From JAJYKC01 sp035545735 (GTDB lineage Bacteria > Acidobacteriota > Terriglobia > Bryobacterales > Bryobacteraceae): a stretch of DNA of 64,000 nt. Below, in pieces: positions 44,102 through 52,639 of the stretch. The number at the start of each line of letters is the position of its first letter. The stretch's first letter is position 1. The stretch covers positions 1 through 64,000 of the forward strand of contig DASZXS010000051.1 in the NCBI GenBank assembly GCA_035545735.1, read 5' to 3'. The translations under genes and the position numbers were made by a program. A model generated the notes under the pieces. The model saw only the letters and a list, made by a program, of their open reading frames with translations, did not search any database and was not told where the DNA came from.

Positions 44102-45421
44102 ATGGCGGCTCTCCGATCAGCAATACAGCTCGCCGTCATTCTGGCGCTGCTTTGTCCTGCCAATATCGCGGCCGACACCGGACTGGATGCGCTGCTCGCC
44201 CGCCTCAAATCCGAACCGGAAAACGCGCAGCTTTGCGAACAAATCGGCGTCGCATATACGCGGATGGAGCAATTCGACCAGGCCGCCGGGTTCTTTCAAC
44301 GGGCCTTCCGGATGGACCCGCGGAGGGTTTCGGCGGGAAAGAATCTCGGAACGGTTTTATGGTTCGGGGGGCACAAAAAGGAATCGGCCGCGATCTTTCG
44401 TTCCATTGAGAAGCGGATACCAAACGATCCGGTGCCCGCGCTCTACCTGGGCCTCGACGCCTGCGAAAGAAAGGATTTTGTCGCGGCCGCCGCCTTCTTT
44501 GAGAAAGCGGGGCCCCTCGCATCGGAAAATCCGGAAGTGGCCCCGGCTGTGATCGAGACGGATCTGGCGGTGGGGCGGTTTGAGCAAGCGAAGCGTCTCG
44601 CCGAACAGCGTGCGCCCTTAGTGAGCGATCCGGAAGCGGCGGCGGAAAACTACCGCTGGCTCGCCAAAGCCTATGACGGACTTAAGCGTCCCGAGCAGGC
44701 GTACCGCGCATTCGAGCAGGCGGTCGAGCGGGCCCCGGCCGCGGAAGAAAACTACCTTGCCCTCAGTGTGTTCGCCATGGACCACGCCAACCCGGCGTTC
44801 GCCCGCGAAGCCCTCGGCCGCGGCCTCGGGCTTCTTCCGAATTCCGCCAAACTTGCGATGCAGATGGGCCTATGCTGGGCTATGGAAGGAGATTTCGGAA
44901 ACGCGCGCGCATACTTCGATCGCGCGGCGAAAGCCGATCCGCGCTGGAGCCTTCCTCTACTCGCGTTGGGAATTGCCGATCTTCAGGCGGGCGAAGCGCA
45001 ATCGGCCGGCGAAGCATTTCGAAACGCGCGTGCCCTCGATCCCGGCGACTACCGCTGTTATTATCTTCATGCGACCGCGATAGGGCGCTCCAATCCCGAT
45101 CCGGCGCACCGCGAGGAGATGATCCAGGAACTAAAACGGGCCGTCGAGTTAGATCCGAAACAGGCGCGCGTTCACACGGCGCTCGGGCAGGCGCAACTGC
45201 CTTCCAACCCGCGCGCCGCTGAAGCCCAATTCCGCGAAGCCTTGCGCCTGGACCCGTTCGAGCCAACCGCGTTGTATCAACTCAGTCTGCTCGCGAAGCG
45301 CGCCGGCAACACCGCGGAGGCGAAGCGGCTCTCCCAGGCATTCGAGCGGGCGCGCCGAAAGTCAAAGGAAGAGGAAAACGAACTCGTTCTGATCTTGAGA
45401 ACTCCCAACCAGACGCCATGA
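44102..45421 (+). CDS. Secreted TPR-repeat protein
   Basis: This 439-residue protein starts at 44102 with signal region ALRSAIQLAVILALLCPANI. Tetratricopeptide repeats fill most of the rest. Clear units include CEQIGVAYTRMEQFDQAAGF, YRWLAKAYDGLKRPEQAYRA, MQMGLCWAMEGDFGNARAYF and VHTALGQAQLPSNPRAAEAQ. There is no enzymatic domain. TPR arrays bind peptides or partner proteins, and paired periplasmic TPR proteins accompany outer-membrane receptors in many acidobacterial loci. The stop overlaps the next TPR gene as ATGA. The role is probably scaffolding for the receptor or hydrolases, which is inference. Confidence 0.85.
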   Translation: MAALRSAIQLAVILALLCPANIAADTGLDALLARLKSEPENAQLCEQIGVAYTRMEQFDQAAGFFQRAFRMDPRRVSAGKNLGTVLWFGGHKKESAAIFRSIEKRIPNDPVPALYLGLDACERKDFVAAAAFFEKAGPLASENPEVAPAVIETDLAVGRFEQAKRLAEQRAPLVSDPEAAAENYRWLAKAYDGLKRPEQAYRAFEQAVERAPAAEENYLALSVFAMDHANPAFAREALGRGLGLLPNSAKLAMQMGLCWAMEGDFGNARAYFDRAAKADPRWSLPLLALGIADLQAGEAQSAGEAFRNARALDPGDYRCYYLHATAIGRSNPDPAHREEMIQELKRAVELDPKQARVHTALGQAQLPSNPRAAEAQFREALRLDPFEPTALYQLSLLAKRAGNTAEAKRLSQAFERARRKSKEEENELVLILRTPNQTP

Positions 45422-46962
45422 AGTCCGCGATTCCGGTTATCGTTCTTCTCTGCGGCCTCGGGTCTCCCGGTTGGTCCGCCGATTCCTCCGAAGCGCGCCG
45501 CTGGCTCTTGCAGGCGCAAAGCGCTTTCGAACGGGGCGATTGGGCAGCCGCGGAAACGAGCGCGAAGCGTGCTCTTCAAATCGAGCCCAAAACGGCGGAT
45601 GCCTATGTGCTGCTGGGGCTGACGGCGAGCCGCGAAAACAAGATTGCGGAAGCCGAGCAACTGTTTCGGAAGGCGTCCCGGTTGGAGCCGGGGAATTACC
45701 GTACGCTGAGCTACATCGGATCCACATGTCTGCAGCAAGGGCGCGCCGGCGAGGCTGCCGTCCTGTTTACCCGCGTTCTTCAGATCCAACCCGGGAATCC
45801 GGTCGCTCACTACAACCTCGGTCTCATCGATCTGGCGAAGGGAAACGCGGCCGGCGCTAAAAGGCACTTTGACGCTGTGACCGCGGCGGCGCCGGGGGAT
45901 ATTCCGGCGCGCATTGGGGCGCTCGAAAGCAACCTGATCCTGAAGAACCACGCGGCGGCCAGGACAACGGCGCGCGAATTGGATGCCCTGCTGCCGCCGG
46001 AAAGTCCGGACCGGATGCGTGCGGCCGCGCTTTTGGGCGGCTATGGCGAATACCAGGACGCCGTGCCGATCTTGCGGAAGATCCCCTCCAACTCCCCGGA
46101 CGCGGCGAGCGCGCAATTCGATCTGGCTCTGGCCCTCTTTCGGTTGAAGGCATACGACCAGGCAGCTACCGCGCTCGCTCCGGCTCTGGCGAAGCCCGCG
46201 CATGCGGACGCGCTCAGCCTGCTGGGCGACATCGAAGACGCGCGAAACCACGGTGCCGAAGCGCTCTCCGCGTATCGACAGGCGACCGAAGTGGAGCCGG
46301 CGAAGGAAGATTTCTGGTTCAACTACGGCTTCTTCCTTCTCCGCCAGAACCATGCAAACGAGGCTGCGAAGGTTTTTGCGGATGCGACGCTCCGCCTTCC
46401 CCACTCGGCCCGGCTGCGTCTTGGCCACGGCGCGGCGCTCTACCTCGCGGGAAACTACGAAGCCGCTGCCAATCTCCTGTTGATGCTTCCCTCAACCGCT
46501 TCCCATCCCACTCTTTGCTACTATCTGCTGGGAGAAATGTACGACGCGGCTCCCGATCTCCGGGACCGGATCGCGGCGGCCTTCGATGCCTATCTCGCCA
46601 GCGGGCCGGCCGACGCCATGGCATACCGGGAGCAGGGCAAGATTCTGTTCCTGCGGGGGCAGCCGGGTCCGGCAAAGGCAAGCCTGAAGCGGTCCCTGGA
46701 GCTGGATCCCACGCTCGCGGAATCCTATTTGCAACTCGCGATTATCGAACAGAGCGAGAACAACGACGCCGGCAGTGTACGCCTCCTCGAAAAGGCCTTG
46801 GCGTTGAAGCCCGCGCTCTCAACCGCCCACTACCGCCTCGCGCTGGCGTACCGCCGGCTGGACCTCCAGGACAAGGCCGCCGCCGAAATGGACCGCTATC
46901 GCGCCAGAAAAGCGGAAGAAGAGTCGATACCGAAGCAGGAGTTGCTCCGTTCTCTTCAGTGA
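45418..46962 (+). CDS. Secreted TPR-repeat protein
   Basis: This 514-residue protein has a signal peptide MKSAIPVIVLLCGLGSPGWS and about eleven TPR-like units. Examples are LLQAQSAFERGDWAAAETSA, AYVLLGLTASRENKIAEAEQ, AHYNLGLIDLAKGNAAGAKR, ALSLLGDIEDARNHGAEALS and AHYRLALAYRRLDLQDKAAA. It shares organisation, but not close sequence, with the preceding TPR protein and overlaps it by four bases. It ends two bases before the stop of the convergent third TonB-dependent receptor. It has no catalytic motif. It probably works with the upstream TPR protein in the periplasm. Confidence 0.85.
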   Translation: MKSAIPVIVLLCGLGSPGWSADSSEARRWLLQAQSAFERGDWAAAETSAKRALQIEPKTADAYVLLGLTASRENKIAEAEQLFRKASRLEPGNYRTLSYIGSTCLQQGRAGEAAVLFTRVLQIQPGNPVAHYNLGLIDLAKGNAAGAKRHFDAVTAAAPGDIPARIGALESNLILKNHAAARTTARELDALLPPESPDRMRAAALLGGYGEYQDAVPILRKIPSNSPDAASAQFDLALALFRLKAYDQAATALAPALAKPAHADALSLLGDIEDARNHGAEALSAYRQATEVEPAKEDFWFNYGFFLLRQNHANEAAKVFADATLRLPHSARLRLGHGAALYLAGNYEAAANLLLMLPSTASHPTLCYYLLGEMYDAAPDLRDRIAAAFDAYLASGPADAMAYREQGKILFLRGQPGPAKASLKRSLELDPTLAESYLQLAIIEQSENNDAGSVRLLEKALALKPALSTAHYRLALAYRRLDLQDKAAAEMDRYRARKAEEESIPKQELLRSLQ

Positions 46963-46964
46963 AA

Positions 46965-49900
46965 TCAGTAAATGAGCTTGAGCGAAAACTGAATCTGCCG
47001 GGAATTCGAAGCGGTCCGGGTGATTTCGCCAAAGCCGGGTCCGAGAACGATATTCGATGGCAGTCCAAAATTGACCGTGTTCAGCAGATTGAAGAATTCG
47101 GCGCGAAATTGGAGCGAGGCCATTTCCCTTCCTGCGCGCGTCCCCAGGGGCGTGTCCTTAATCAGCGCGATATCCAGGTCCCGGAAGGCCGGACCACGAA
47201 ACGTGTTGCGGCCGAGGGAACCGAAATGGCCCGGGTTCGACGGAATGTGAAAGAAGGAAGCGTTGTCCGCGCCCCTTCCGAAGTAGTCCTCCCTCACGGC
47301 GCGGCTTGTGGAGAGGTCAGGCACGTCAGTCTGGTCGGGCCGGTCGGTCCCGTTCGCGCCCACTCCGGTCTGCTGGACGCCGGAGTAGACCGTAAAGGGC
47401 AGGCCGCTCATGAATGTCCCGATACCCATGACTTGCCAGCCGGCCGTTGCAGTCCTGCCCAACGGGCGCAGCCACGCGAGCCGATCGGCGTGCAGGTCCT
47501 GAAAAATGTTGAAGCTGAGCGAACTCCGTACATCGAAGCTGGATGGGCCGCGGTCGGCGCGCGCGTTGAAGGGATCTTGGGGAGCGGTTTGCGAAACCGC
47601 TCCCGAGTAACCGGAAATGAACCCGCCGATGACCGCGCTGGTGTCATCGATCGATTTCGAAAAGGTGTAACTCGCCTGAAAGCCTAATCCGTGTGACGTA
47701 AGCTCTTTTTGCACGGAAGCCTGCAAGGAGTGGTAGCTCGAATGGGAATGGTTGGCCATCAGGGAGACGAGACCATAGCCGCCCGTGATCTGTCCGGCCG
47801 CATCGAAGCGGGTCAAGGGAGCAAAGGCGGGATCGGCGCCCGCATAGGCGTTGGGAAAATCCATCACGGGGAGCTTGACGCCGGCGGTTCCCACGTAGGC
47901 GGCGCCGATGGCGGCGCCGCGCAGTTTGTGCTCGATTCCGGCCGTCCAGGTCCCGATGTATCCATTCCGGAAGCCCGATGAAATGCCGAAAACAGAGAGA
48001 GGCGTCGCGTGCCGGTCGCCCGCCAGCGCGGCGAGATCCTCCTCGAACCGCATCACGTCCATGACAGTGTTGCCGGGCACGTCCTTTGAGTCGCCGGACG
48101 CGAATATGAGCGCGCCCGCCGGTGTATAGACCTGGGGGAGGTCCGCCGGCAGAATTGTCTTACCATAAGGAACCCTCTCTCCCCGCGCGGCCGTGATTCT
48201 GGGGGTAATCACAAACGGGGTGCCGCCGGTGAGCGCGTTGTCCTGATAGAGATTGGTGAGCAGGGTTGTGATGCCAGCGCCGGCACGGAACACCGTGTTT
48301 GCCGCCGCCCGCCACTCCAGGGCAGCACGCGGGCCCCAGCCGCTCTTGTCGAGCTGGTAGCCCGGGTCCGGGTTAATGGTCAGAGTGGTCCCCGCGCCCG
48401 GTCCACTTACCACCGGGGCGGATGTCCGCCGGCTCCCCTCCCGGATGGGCGTGACCACCTCGTACCGCAGGCCGTAGTTCAGCAGCAGCCGGCTCGAGAT
48501 TTTCCAACTATCCTGCGCATAAACGTTATAAGCGTCGCGCCGGATCGCAGACTCTCCGATGTGGCTGCCCTGCGCAAATTGCGGAGGCGCCACGGATGCC
48601 GTGTAGCTAAACGCGCTGGCGGTCAGGAAACCGGCGAGAGCATCCGGAAGCGGATCGCCGGCGTTGATGTCGTGGCCTCCACTGAGAGAGTGAATCGCGA
48701 CCGGCGAATACGCCGTTCCGCCGCCGAATTGATACTGGCCGTTGGGGGTGATTCCGAAGAGCGTGGTGTCGCGGTTGGCTCTTACTTCGCCGCCGGCCTT
48801 GAAGGTATGCTTTCCACGAATCCAGGTGAAGTCCTGCCGGACCTGAAAGAGATTCCCGAGGACGTTCTGAACCGAGCCGCCGGCCGCGTTGAACGCTTCA
48901 TATAATCCGTCGCCGAAGGTGAGCGCGGGATCGGTGTGGTTGACAGTCGGAAAGGCCGGCGTCGCTCGGGTGTAACTCACCGAGGAGAGCGAAACGAAGC
49001 CGGACGGTAAGGTCCTGGTGTAGGTCAGCACCGCGTTGCGCTGTTGATCGGTGAAACCGACCGCGAAACTGGGGTCGATGACGGTCTGGCTGGGATTCGT
49101 CAGCGGGCCGGCGGTGTTCTCCATGGTGAACCGCGCCAATAGCTGCGACCGGCTGGAAATGCGGTGATCGATGCGGGCGGAAGCCTGATTCGAAACCGTG
49201 GTTACCTTCGATGAACTGGCGTAGGTGCGCGCGCCATCCGGCCCTTGCGGATCGTTCGGCAGCGGGTAGCGCGCCAGCACTTTTGCTATGCGTGGATCGA
49301 CCGGAATCAGCAGGACGTCGCCGGGAAATGCCGTTGCGTCGCGGCCCGCGCGCTCGGCGAGGCTGGGCACCGGAATCACCTCGGTCGCGCTGTACACCTG
49401 GCGGAAGCCCTGATACTCGATGAAGTAGAAAGTCCGGTTTCGTCCGTCGTAGACACGCGGGATCACCACCGGCCCTCCGTTGGTGAAGCCGAATTCGTTG
49501 CGGATGAAAGGAGGAATCCGGTTGGGCTCGGCGATGGACCGGCGGTCAAAGAAATTCCGGGCGTCCAGCGCGGAGTTGCGGAGAAACTCGAATGCCGAGC
49601 CGTGCAGTGCGCTGGTGCCCGAGCGCGTGACGATATTGCTGAATCCCGCCGCACCGCGGCCGATCTCGGCGGGCATCCATCCCGAGCTGGATTGGATTTC
49701 CTGAACAGCATCCACGTTGAAGTTCGTGAAGGTGGCGCCGCCCATTTCGGGATCGGTGCTGTCGGCCCCATCCATAGCGAATACCGCCGCGGTGCCGCGT
49801 TGTCCGTTGATGGCAAACTGCTGGGTAAAATTCGCCGCGCCGTTGGTGTCGGTCATGGTCCCTGCCGCCAGGAGAAGAAGCTGGCTGAAGTCGCGTTTAT

Positions 49901-50318
49901 TGAGCGGAAGAGACGAAACGGCCTTGGCGGAGAGCTGCTCGCCGCCCGAACTTGACTCGGACTTCTCCGCGCTTTCGACAAGGAGAGCGCCATCGTCCGA
50001 TAGCCGGAGAATTACCTCTTTCCCGTCGCCTGGAACGTGCGCCGGCTTCGAGGACGCCGCGGTTCCGCCCCGATAGGAAACCCGGACCGTGTACTCACCC
50101 GCAGGGAGATCCTCAAACGTGAACCGGCCGGCAGAGTCTGCCGCCACCGAAGCGTGCGCGCCGCCGCCATCAAGCTGGACCTCCGCCCCCGGCATATTTT
50201 CGGAGCGAGCGCTCCGGACCCGTCCCGACCACTTCACCCTTTCGACCGGCTTTCCGGCCCCGAGGAGGCACACAACGGCCGGCCAAATCACCAAAACGAT
50301 CCAATTTCTACCCAACAC
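46965..50318 (-). CDS. TonB-dependent receptor with carboxypeptidase-regulatory-like N-domain
   Basis: About 1117 residues when started at GTG 50318, which gives a compact signal peptide (LGRNWIVLVIWPAVVCLLGA). ATG starts further upstream would overlap the divergent gene. The regulatory-like domain reads AEVQLDGGGAHASVAADSAG and FTFEDLPAGEYTVRVSYRGG. The plug contains SLPLNKRDFSQLLLLAAGTM and FAINGQRGTAAVFAMDGADS. The barrel shows FYFIEYQGFRQVYSATEVIP and YNVYAQDSWKISSRLLLNYG, and the chain ends in QFSLKLIY. The N-domain is more divergent from the other two receptors here, so a different ligand is likely. The divergent CehA-type gene and the perfect inverted repeat at 50327-50360 suggest shared control. 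Confidence 0.92.
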   Translation of the reverse strand: MLGRNWIVLVIWPAVVCLLGAGKPVERVKWSGRVRSARSENMPGAEVQLDGGGAHASVAADSAGRFTFEDLPAGEYTVRVSYRGGTAASSKPAHVPGDGKEVILRLSDDGALLVESAEKSESSSGGEQLSAKAVSSLPLNKRDFSQLLLLAAGTMTDTNGAANFTQQFAINGQRGTAAVFAMDGADSTDPEMGGATFTNFNVDAVQEIQSSSGWMPAEIGRGAAGFSNIVTRSGTSALHGSAFEFLRNSALDARNFFDRRSIAEPNRIPPFIRNEFGFTNGGPVVIPRVYDGRNRTFYFIEYQGFRQVYSATEVIPVPSLAERAGRDATAFPGDVLLIPVDPRIAKVLARYPLPNDPQGPDGARTYASSSKVTTVSNQASARIDHRISSRSQLLARFTMENTAGPLTNPSQTVIDPSFAVGFTDQQRNAVLTYTRTLPSGFVSLSSVSYTRATPAFPTVNHTDPALTFGDGLYEAFNAAGGSVQNVLGNLFQVRQDFTWIRGKHTFKAGGEVRANRDTTLFGITPNGQYQFGGGTAYSPVAIHSLSGGHDINAGDPLPDALAGFLTASAFSYTASVAPPQFAQGSHIGESAIRRDAYNVYAQDSWKISSRLLLNYGLRYEVVTPIREGSRRTSAPVVSGPGAGTTLTINPDPGYQLDKSGWGPRAALEWRAAANTVFRAGAGITTLLTNLYQDNALTGGTPFVITPRITAARGERVPYGKTILPADLPQVYTPAGALIFASGDSKDVPGNTVMDVMRFEEDLAALAGDRHATPLSVFGISSGFRNGYIGTWTAGIEHKLRGAAIGAAYVGTAGVKLPVMDFPNAYAGADPAFAPLTRFDAAGQITGGYGLVSLMANHSHSSYHSLQASVQKELTSHGLGFQASYTFSKSIDDTSAVIGGFISGYSGAVSQTAPQDPFNARADRGPSSFDVRSSLSFNIFQDLHADRLAWLRPLGRTATAGWQVMGIGTFMSGLPFTVYSGVQQTGVGANGTDRPDQTDVPDLSTSRAVREDYFGRGADNASFFHIPSNPGHFGSLGRNTFRGPAFRDLDIALIKDTPLGTRAGREMASLQFRAEFFNLLNTVNFGLPSNIVLGPGFGEITRTASNSRQIQFSLKLIY

Positions 50319-50326
50319 GTCGTTCC

Positions 50327-50360
50327 AGCATATCGCGCACCCGCGCAATCGCGATATGCT
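50327..50360. promoter_or_regulatory. Perfect 11-bp inverted repeat in a divergent promoter region
   Basis: AGCATATCGCG (50327-50337) and CGCGATATGCT (50350-50360) are perfect reverse complements separated by 12 bases. They lie between the third TonB-dependent receptor and the CehA-type gene, 9 bases from one start and 17 from the other. The symmetry suits a dimeric repressor shared by both genes. A hairpin in either leader RNA is the alternative. Confidence 0.6.
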
Positions 50361-50376
50361 AACGGCATCCAGAGCC

Positions 50377-52635
50377 ATGAAACACGCCACTTTCGTCATT
50401 CTTCTTGGCGTCACCGCCATTCTGGGACCAGCCCAAACGGCAGTTGCGCAATCCACCCCGCTCCAACCGCTCGCGCAGCAGGTGAGGCAGTTGGAGGACG
50501 CCTTGAACTATCTGGGCCAGCCGCTTCCGGCCGCCGCGCAACGACGGATTAACGACGCCATTGGCAACCCGGACCACGACGCGGCGGTGCAGCAGATTGC
50601 ATCGGTGCTCGATCCGTACGTCCTGCTGCTGGTGGATATCAACGCCGAGAGCCGCGTTAAGGTGGAGCAGGGACCGGCCAAGCCCGAGTTGGTGGAAGCC
50701 GGCACGCGCCTCTTCCTGGTGAAGGTGGTCAATGGCGCGCACATCACTGCGCCGCTGCAAGTCGAGAGCCCGAATAGCGGGAAGGTATATATTCCATCGA
50801 GCGGGTCTCCTTCGCCCGCGATGCAACTGACGCCGCGCGAATCCGCGGAACGCTGGGCGGAGATCTCGCTGTACCAGCGTCCGCCGATGCCAAAACGCCT
50901 TTCCGGCCTCGGGCTCGAATACGCGATCCTCGAAGTCTACAGCCGCGATGCGGGGCAGCGCTCCGCCAAGATCAGCCTGAACGCCGGGCAAGGCAGCCAG
51001 GACATCGGTTTCCGCAACGACGTCACCATCCTCTTTACCGCGCTGCCCGCGCACACGGTCACGCTCCACGTTCGCGACGAAAACGGACAGCCAACCATGG
51101 CTTCGTTCCTCATTCGCGATCGCCTGCAGCGTATTTATCCGAACCCGGCGAAGCGCCTTGCTCCGGATTTCTTCTTTCAACCGCAGATCTACCGTGCGGA
51201 CGGAGAGAAGGTGCAACTGCCCGATGGCTACTATACGGTCGAATACGGCGGCGGTCCCGAATACAAAAAACACACGAAGGAAGTCTCCGTGAATGCATCG
51301 GGACCCCATGAAATGAGCTTTCAGCTTGCGCGCTGGATCGATCCTTCCAAGTATTCCTGGTACTCGGGCGACCATCATGTGCATGCCGCCGGCTGTTCGC
51401 ATTACATGAATCCCACCGAGGGCGTGGAGCCGAAGGACATGATCCGCCAGATTCTGGGCGAGAGATTGAACATCGGGTCCGTGCTGACGTGGGGACCCGA
51501 TTATTACTATCAGAAGCAGTTCTTCTCCGGGCACGACAACCGACTCTCCGAGCCGGACCGTTTGATGCACTACGACCTGGAGGTTTCGGGCTTCCCTTCT
51601 AGCCACGCGGGACACCTGGTGCTGCTCGGACTCACCGATCAGGACTACCCCGGAACCAAGAAAATCGAGGACTGGCCGACATGGGATCTGCCGGTGCTGC
51701 GCTGGGGAAAATCGCAGGGCGCCGTGGTTGGATTCGCGCATTCGGGTTGGGGGCTGGAGGTGGCGGGAAAAGAAATACCGACTTATCAAATGCCCGGTTT
51801 TGACGGCATCGGCGCAAACGAGTACATCGTGGACGTCACCCATCCCAACACGGTCGATTTCATCTCCGCGGTGGACACTCCTTACACCTGGGAGCTGAAC
51901 ATCTGGTATCACACACTGAACGTCGGGTTCCGCACACGGATTGCCGGCGAGACAGATTTCCCCTGCATTTACGACGAACGAGTGGGCATCGGGCGCTCGT
52001 ACGCCAAAGTCGAGGGACCGCTGACCTACGAAGCATGGATCAAGGCGCTCCAGCAGGGCCGGAGCTACGTGTCCGACGGCAAGACTCACCTGATGGATTT
52101 TCAGATCAACGGGACCGAAGTGGGGACGCACGGAAGCGAGATCCATTTGAACGGAGCATCCACCGTCATCGCGACGGTCAAAGCGGCGGCGTTGCTGCCC
52201 GAGATACCCAACCAAGCCATCCAAGACACGCCGTTGAACAAACAGCCCTACTGGGACGTGGAGCGGGCGCGCATCGGCAACACCCGCGAAGTGCCGGTGG
52301 AAATAGTCGTCAACGGCAAAGCAGTGGCGCACCAGAACCTGCTGGCGGATGGCGCCGTTCGCGATCTGAAGTTCGAAGTCGCGGTAACCGAGAGCAGTTG
52401 GATCGCAGTTCGCATTCTGCCGGCGGCGCATACGAACCCGATCTTCGCGATGGTGGATAACAAGCCCGTGCGCGCTTCCCGCCGGAGCGCGCAATGGTGC
52501 CTGGATGCGGTGGATCAGTGCTGGAGCCAGAAAGCTCCGCGCATCGCGGCCGCCGAGTTGGACGCGGCTAAGAAAGCCTACGACCAGGCGCGGCAGGTGT
52601 ACCGCCAGCGACTTGCGGAGTGCCCCCGGGATTAG
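50377..52635 (+). CDS. Secreted CehA/McbA-family (PHP-like) metallohydrolase
   Basis: This 752-residue exported protein has a signal peptide KHATFVILLGVTAILGPAQT. The metal motif GDHHVHAAG lies near residue 330, followed by EGVEPKDMIRQILGERLNIG. Further putative ligands are in FAHSGWGLEV and GETDFPCIY, the order seen in the CehA/McbA branch of the PHP superfamily, whose known members hydrolyse carbamate esters. The N-terminal about 320 residues include a beta-sandwich (VTLHVRDENGQPTMASFLIR). The C-terminal about 80 residues end in a short helical Ala/Gln-rich segment. The natural substrate is unknown. The next gene, an exported enolase-superfamily protein, starts five bases downstream, so the two may act on the same ester-linked acid sugar. 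Confidence 0.82.
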   Translation: MKHATFVILLGVTAILGPAQTAVAQSTPLQPLAQQVRQLEDALNYLGQPLPAAAQRRINDAIGNPDHDAAVQQIASVLDPYVLLLVDINAESRVKVEQGPAKPELVEAGTRLFLVKVVNGAHITAPLQVESPNSGKVYIPSSGSPSPAMQLTPRESAERWAEISLYQRPPMPKRLSGLGLEYAILEVYSRDAGQRSAKISLNAGQGSQDIGFRNDVTILFTALPAHTVTLHVRDENGQPTMASFLIRDRLQRIYPNPAKRLAPDFFFQPQIYRADGEKVQLPDGYYTVEYGGGPEYKKHTKEVSVNASGPHEMSFQLARWIDPSKYSWYSGDHHVHAAGCSHYMNPTEGVEPKDMIRQILGERLNIGSVLTWGPDYYYQKQFFSGHDNRLSEPDRLMHYDLEVSGFPSSHAGHLVLLGLTDQDYPGTKKIEDWPTWDLPVLRWGKSQGAVVGFAHSGWGLEVAGKEIPTYQMPGFDGIGANEYIVDVTHPNTVDFISAVDTPYTWELNIWYHTLNVGFRTRIAGETDFPCIYDERVGIGRSYAKVEGPLTYEAWIKALQQGRSYVSDGKTHLMDFQINGTEVGTHGSEIHLNGASTVIATVKAAALLPEIPNQAIQDTPLNKQPYWDVERARIGNTREVPVEIVVNGKAVAHQNLLADGAVRDLKFEVAVTESSWIAVRILPAAHTNPIFAMVDNKPVRASRRSAQWCLDAVDQCWSQKAPRIAAAELDAAKKAYDQARQVYRQRLAECPRD

Positions 52636-52639
52636 CGCC

